A stretch of 64,000 nucleotides of DNA from Mesorhizobium sp. Lineage in GTDB: Bacteria; Pseudomonadota; Alphaproteobacteria; Rhizobiales; Rhizobiaceae. The notes under the pieces were generated by a model, which was not told the DNA's origin, did no database searches, and saw only the letters and a program-made list of their open reading frames with translations. Each line of letters opens with the position of its first letter. Position 1 is the first letter of the stretch. The translations under genes were made by a program, and so were the position numbers. This document shows, piece after piece, positions 62,052-64,000 of the stretch. The stretch lies in contig NZ_SUHQ01000022.1 in NCBI RefSeq assembly GCF_004962245.1, positions 1 to 64,000 on the forward strand. The letters are read 5' to 3'.

Positions 62052-62799
62052 GGCGGTGAAGCGCCGCGGCAATGCCTTCCAGGGTGGCGCGGTCGCGATC
62101 GGCAGCCTGATTTCACGCAATCCGGTTCTGGTCGGCGGTTCGACCGCCTTCCTGGTGACGCTGTTCTACGTCTCGGCGAACGCTCTGTGGTACCAGCCTT
62201 TTCCTCATGCCGGCGCGTTTTTCGCGACCAGGAGCATGGAGGGCTTTCCTCGAGCGGGCGCCGACGAGCCCGAAACCACCATCAACATCGTGCGGCCGGG
62301 TCCGGCCCCGGCGCCGATCAAGAGCGACCCGGTTGTCGAGCAGGTCCAGGGCATCTTGAAGGACCTGGATTTCTATTCCGGCACCGTCGACGGTATTTCC
62401 GGCCCCAACACGCGCAAGGCCATACAAGCCTATCAGCAGAAGGTCGGGCTCAACGCTTCCGGCGAGATCGACAGCGTTCTGCTCGACCAACTGGGCGCCA
62501 CGCCAACCGCCTCGACGGTCGTGCCGCATCCGGCACCCCGCCCGGACGAGACGGCCGCGGTTCCCGTTTCCGCTTCGGCGCCGGAAAATGCGTCAACGCC
62601 GGCACCCGACGCCCGCATCATCAAGATCCAGGCCGGGTTGAAGGCATTCGGCAATGACGACATGCAGCTCGATGGCGTGGTCGGCGCGCGCACCAAGGCG
62701 GCGATCAAGGAGTTCCAGTCGCTGTTCGGGCTGCCGGAGACCGGCGAGCCCGACGAGGTCGTCTACGTCAAGATGCGCGAGATCGGCCTGACCAACTAG
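62026..62799 (+). CDS. Peptidoglycan-binding membrane protein
   Basis: A 257-residue protein with a short cytoplasmic start, one transmembrane helix (about 35-55) and two peptidoglycan-binding_1 domains (about 100-150 and 195-255, with VQGILKDLDFYSGTVDGISG and IKIQAGLKAFGNDDMQLDGVVG). A proline-rich linker separates the domains. Its start lies 26 bases inside the end of the kinase gene, so the two are translationally coupled. It may report cell-wall state to the kinase or be a shared function unit. Confidence 0.88.
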   Translation: MARSAKRPKAVKRRGNAFQGGAVAIGSLISRNPVLVGGSTAFLVTLFYVSANALWYQPFPHAGAFFATRSMEGFPRAGADEPETTINIVRPGPAPAPIKSDPVVEQVQGILKDLDFYSGTVDGISGPNTRKAIQAYQQKVGLNASGEIDSVLLDQLGATPTASTVVPHPAPRPDETAAVPVSASAPENASTPAPDARIIKIQAGLKAFGNDDMQLDGVVGARTKAAIKEFQSLFGLPETGEPDEVVYVKMREIGLTN

Positions 62800-62932
62800 C
62801 GCTGCAGATCGGCGCGCGGCATCTTGCGCGGCTCTCCCTGATCGGTTCAGCTCGCGCTCGAACTTCGCGAGCGCCGCGAAAAAAACCGAAAGCTACGCTA
62901 ATCGCTTCTTGCACGATGTTTGGAGTTGGCGG

Positions 62933-63554
62933 ATGGCGGGTTTGGAGAAAATCGGCCCGGTCAATCAAAAAAGGCGCCTTCTCGCGATCCAGGTTGGAGC
63001 GGTTTGCGTTGCGGCATTAATTCTGCTTACCGCTCCCGCATGGGAGGAGGAAACGGGCACTCTTGAGATCGTCGAAGATACCATCGAAGTCATCGGCGTC
63101 CTCCTGCTGTTGTTTTGTATCTTTGGCCGCCTATATCGGTGGCAGGAAGAATGCCGAACTCGTGACCGTTGGTCCGTACTCGATTACGCGCAATCCGCTT
63201 TATTTCTTCTCCACCATTGGCGCGATTGGCATCGGATTGATGTTCGGCTCGCTGGTTTTGGCCGCGACTTCCGGGGCGTTCATCTATTCCATTCTCATGA
63301 TGACGGCTCTCAAGGAGGCGGCGTTTCTGCGCACGGCCTTCGGACAAGACTACGACGAATATGCCAGTCGTACGCCGCTGTTGTGGCCCAATCCGTCCCG
63401 ATACCGCGACCATTCCAACGGCAATTTCTCGCAACGCACCCTGAAGCGAACCTTTCTTGACGGACTTTATTTTCTGGCGATCTTTCCAGCTGTCGAACTG
63501 GTCGAATATCTGCACGATGCGGCAATATTGCCGATCCTTTGGAGACTGTACTAA
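62933..63554 (+). pseudogene. Isoprenylcysteine methyltransferase-like gene with frameshift
   Basis: Two in-phase pieces join into one ICMT-family membrane protein. The first (from ATG 62933) runs MAGLEKIGP... to FGRLY. The second continues IGGRKNAELVTVGPYSITRNPLYFFS to the stop at 63554. The shift lies near 63125-63140, where CTATATC would read CTATATATC if two bases were restored. ICMT-type proteins methylate small molecules or isoprenoid-linked compounds. ATG 62933 has GGAG seven bases upstream. It may be a real pseudogene or a sequencing error at the TA repeat. Confidence 0.75.
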
Positions 63555-63634
63555 GGGGCGGCTGGAAAAAGCCGCCACTCGCGAATGAGCGAGAATCTCG
63601 ATAATACAGCCCCGATGTTGAACAGCACCTTGCC

Positions 63635-63982
63635 ATGCGCGTAACCACCGATCTGTGGGTGTCGGCCCTGTTGCGCCGGGTTTTCGGCGACGGCGGCTTT
63701 GCCGCTGTCGTCAAGCGCGGCGCGACCGAGGCCGGCGCGGTCTTCGTGCTGGCGCGGGGCCGCATGGGTGAGGTTGCCTTGTTTGGGCCGGCGCCGCAGA
63801 CGAGCTACGATTCAGCCAGGCCCGACGACCGGTTTTTCAGCCTGCTCGGCGCCGGCGACGATGCCGCCGTCTTTGACGCACGACTGGAAAAGGAGAAGAG
63901 ATTCGATCCCGACATCTGGGTGGTCGAGATCGAGGCCGGCGCTGTTCCCGTCGAGGAGCTTATTTCCGTCAAGTCGCTCTAA
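63635..63982 (+). CDS. DUF1491 protein
   Basis: A 115-residue protein that is one DUF1491 domain, found in Rhizobiales and relatives, with the conserved pattern LRRVFGDGGFAAVVKRG and DPDIWVVEIE. No signal or membrane segment is seen, so it is probably cytoplasmic. Its function is unknown. The start ATG 63635 gives the usual family length. The window ends 18 bases after its stop. Confidence 0.82.
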   Translation: MRVTTDLWVSALLRRVFGDGGFAAVVKRGATEAGAVFVLARGRMGEVALFGPAPQTSYDSARPDDRFFSLLGAGDDAAVFDARLEKEKRFDPDIWVVEIEAGAVPVEELISVKSL

Positions 63983-64000
63983 GGTCTGTTGATATTCAGG

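Noticed and set aside
60180..62120. A 646-codon minus-strand open frame opposite the histidine kinase gene
   Set aside because: It is an antisense shadow with no motifs, while the kinase motifs on the plus strand are complete.
1..64000. CRISPR arrays, insertion sequences and rRNA genes
   Set aside because: I saw no evenly spaced direct repeats, no transposase with terminal repeats and no rRNA sequence in the window.

Overview
The window looks like chromosomal DNA of an alphaproteobacterium of the order Rhizobiales, most like Mesorhizobium. The evidence is high GC, a FixNOQP/FixGHIS oxidase system with an FnrN-type regulator, a betICAB choline-sulfate/betaine operon, a Ros/MucR regulator with the Cys-Asp-His-His variant finger, and Rhizobiales families such as DUF1491, DUF5330 and TIGR03808. 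The genus is inferred from gene content alone.

Positions 1-22.6 kb form an accessory energy-metabolism block. A universal stress protein, a Mg2+ P-type ATPase and a Nudix hydrolase (0.2-4.2 kb) sit behind a perfect FNR/FixK box. A CBS-BON protein follows, then the cbb3 oxidase assembly genes fixGHIS and the oxidase genes fixNOQP. Next come a hemerythrin-like protein, the O2 regulator fnrN, the anaerobic haem gene hemN and a small K+ channel. Nitrogen-oxide genes complete the block: truncated haemoglobin, nsrR, a 47-residue membrane protein, a DUF1858 protein, a decayed NnrR-type regulator, pseudoazurin, nnrS, nirV and nirK. Clear FNR boxes precede usp, fixG, fixN/hemerythrin and hemN/fnrN. 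A shared 16-bp palindrome (TTTGCGC-N2-GCGCAAA) precedes pseudoazurin and nirK, and an AT-rich palindrome precedes the haemoglobin-nsrR pair. The block ends at the 3' side of a tRNA-Pro(CGG) gene. No nitric oxide reductase, nitrous oxide reductase, integrase or transposase is visible.

Positions 22.9-64 kb look like ordinary Rhizobiales chromosome. They hold a phosphohexomutase, a divergent NmrA-like/LysR pair, betICAB (26.6-31.9 kb), an SCP-x-type thiolase and an R. etli-type asparaginase. A twin-arginine beta-helix protein, a GreA/GreB-like factor, an AbrB/Doc toxin-antitoxin pair and both methylmalonyl-CoA mutase subunits follow. Further right are a HerA-like ATPase, a TRAP transporter divergent from a MocR regulator with an FAD amine dehydrogenase, an L,D-transpeptidase, a haloacid dehalogenase and a branched-chain aminotransferase. 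The last part holds Fe/Mn superoxide dismutase, two cytochromes c, oligopeptidase B, an SH3 protein, MucR, SufE, a histidine kinase overlapping a peptidoglycan-binding protein, a frameshifted isoprenylcysteine methyltransferase-like gene and DUF1491.

The left block reads as one oxygen- and NO-responsive unit. FnrN would activate the high-affinity oxidase, anaerobic haem synthesis and stress/Mg2+ functions at low O2. NirK with pseudoazurin would reduce nitrite to NO, and NsrR, the haemoglobin and NnrS would handle NO. Six copies of a two-part palindromic repeat lie between genes from 33 kb rightward and none was seen before that. This fits a different history for the two halves but does not prove it.
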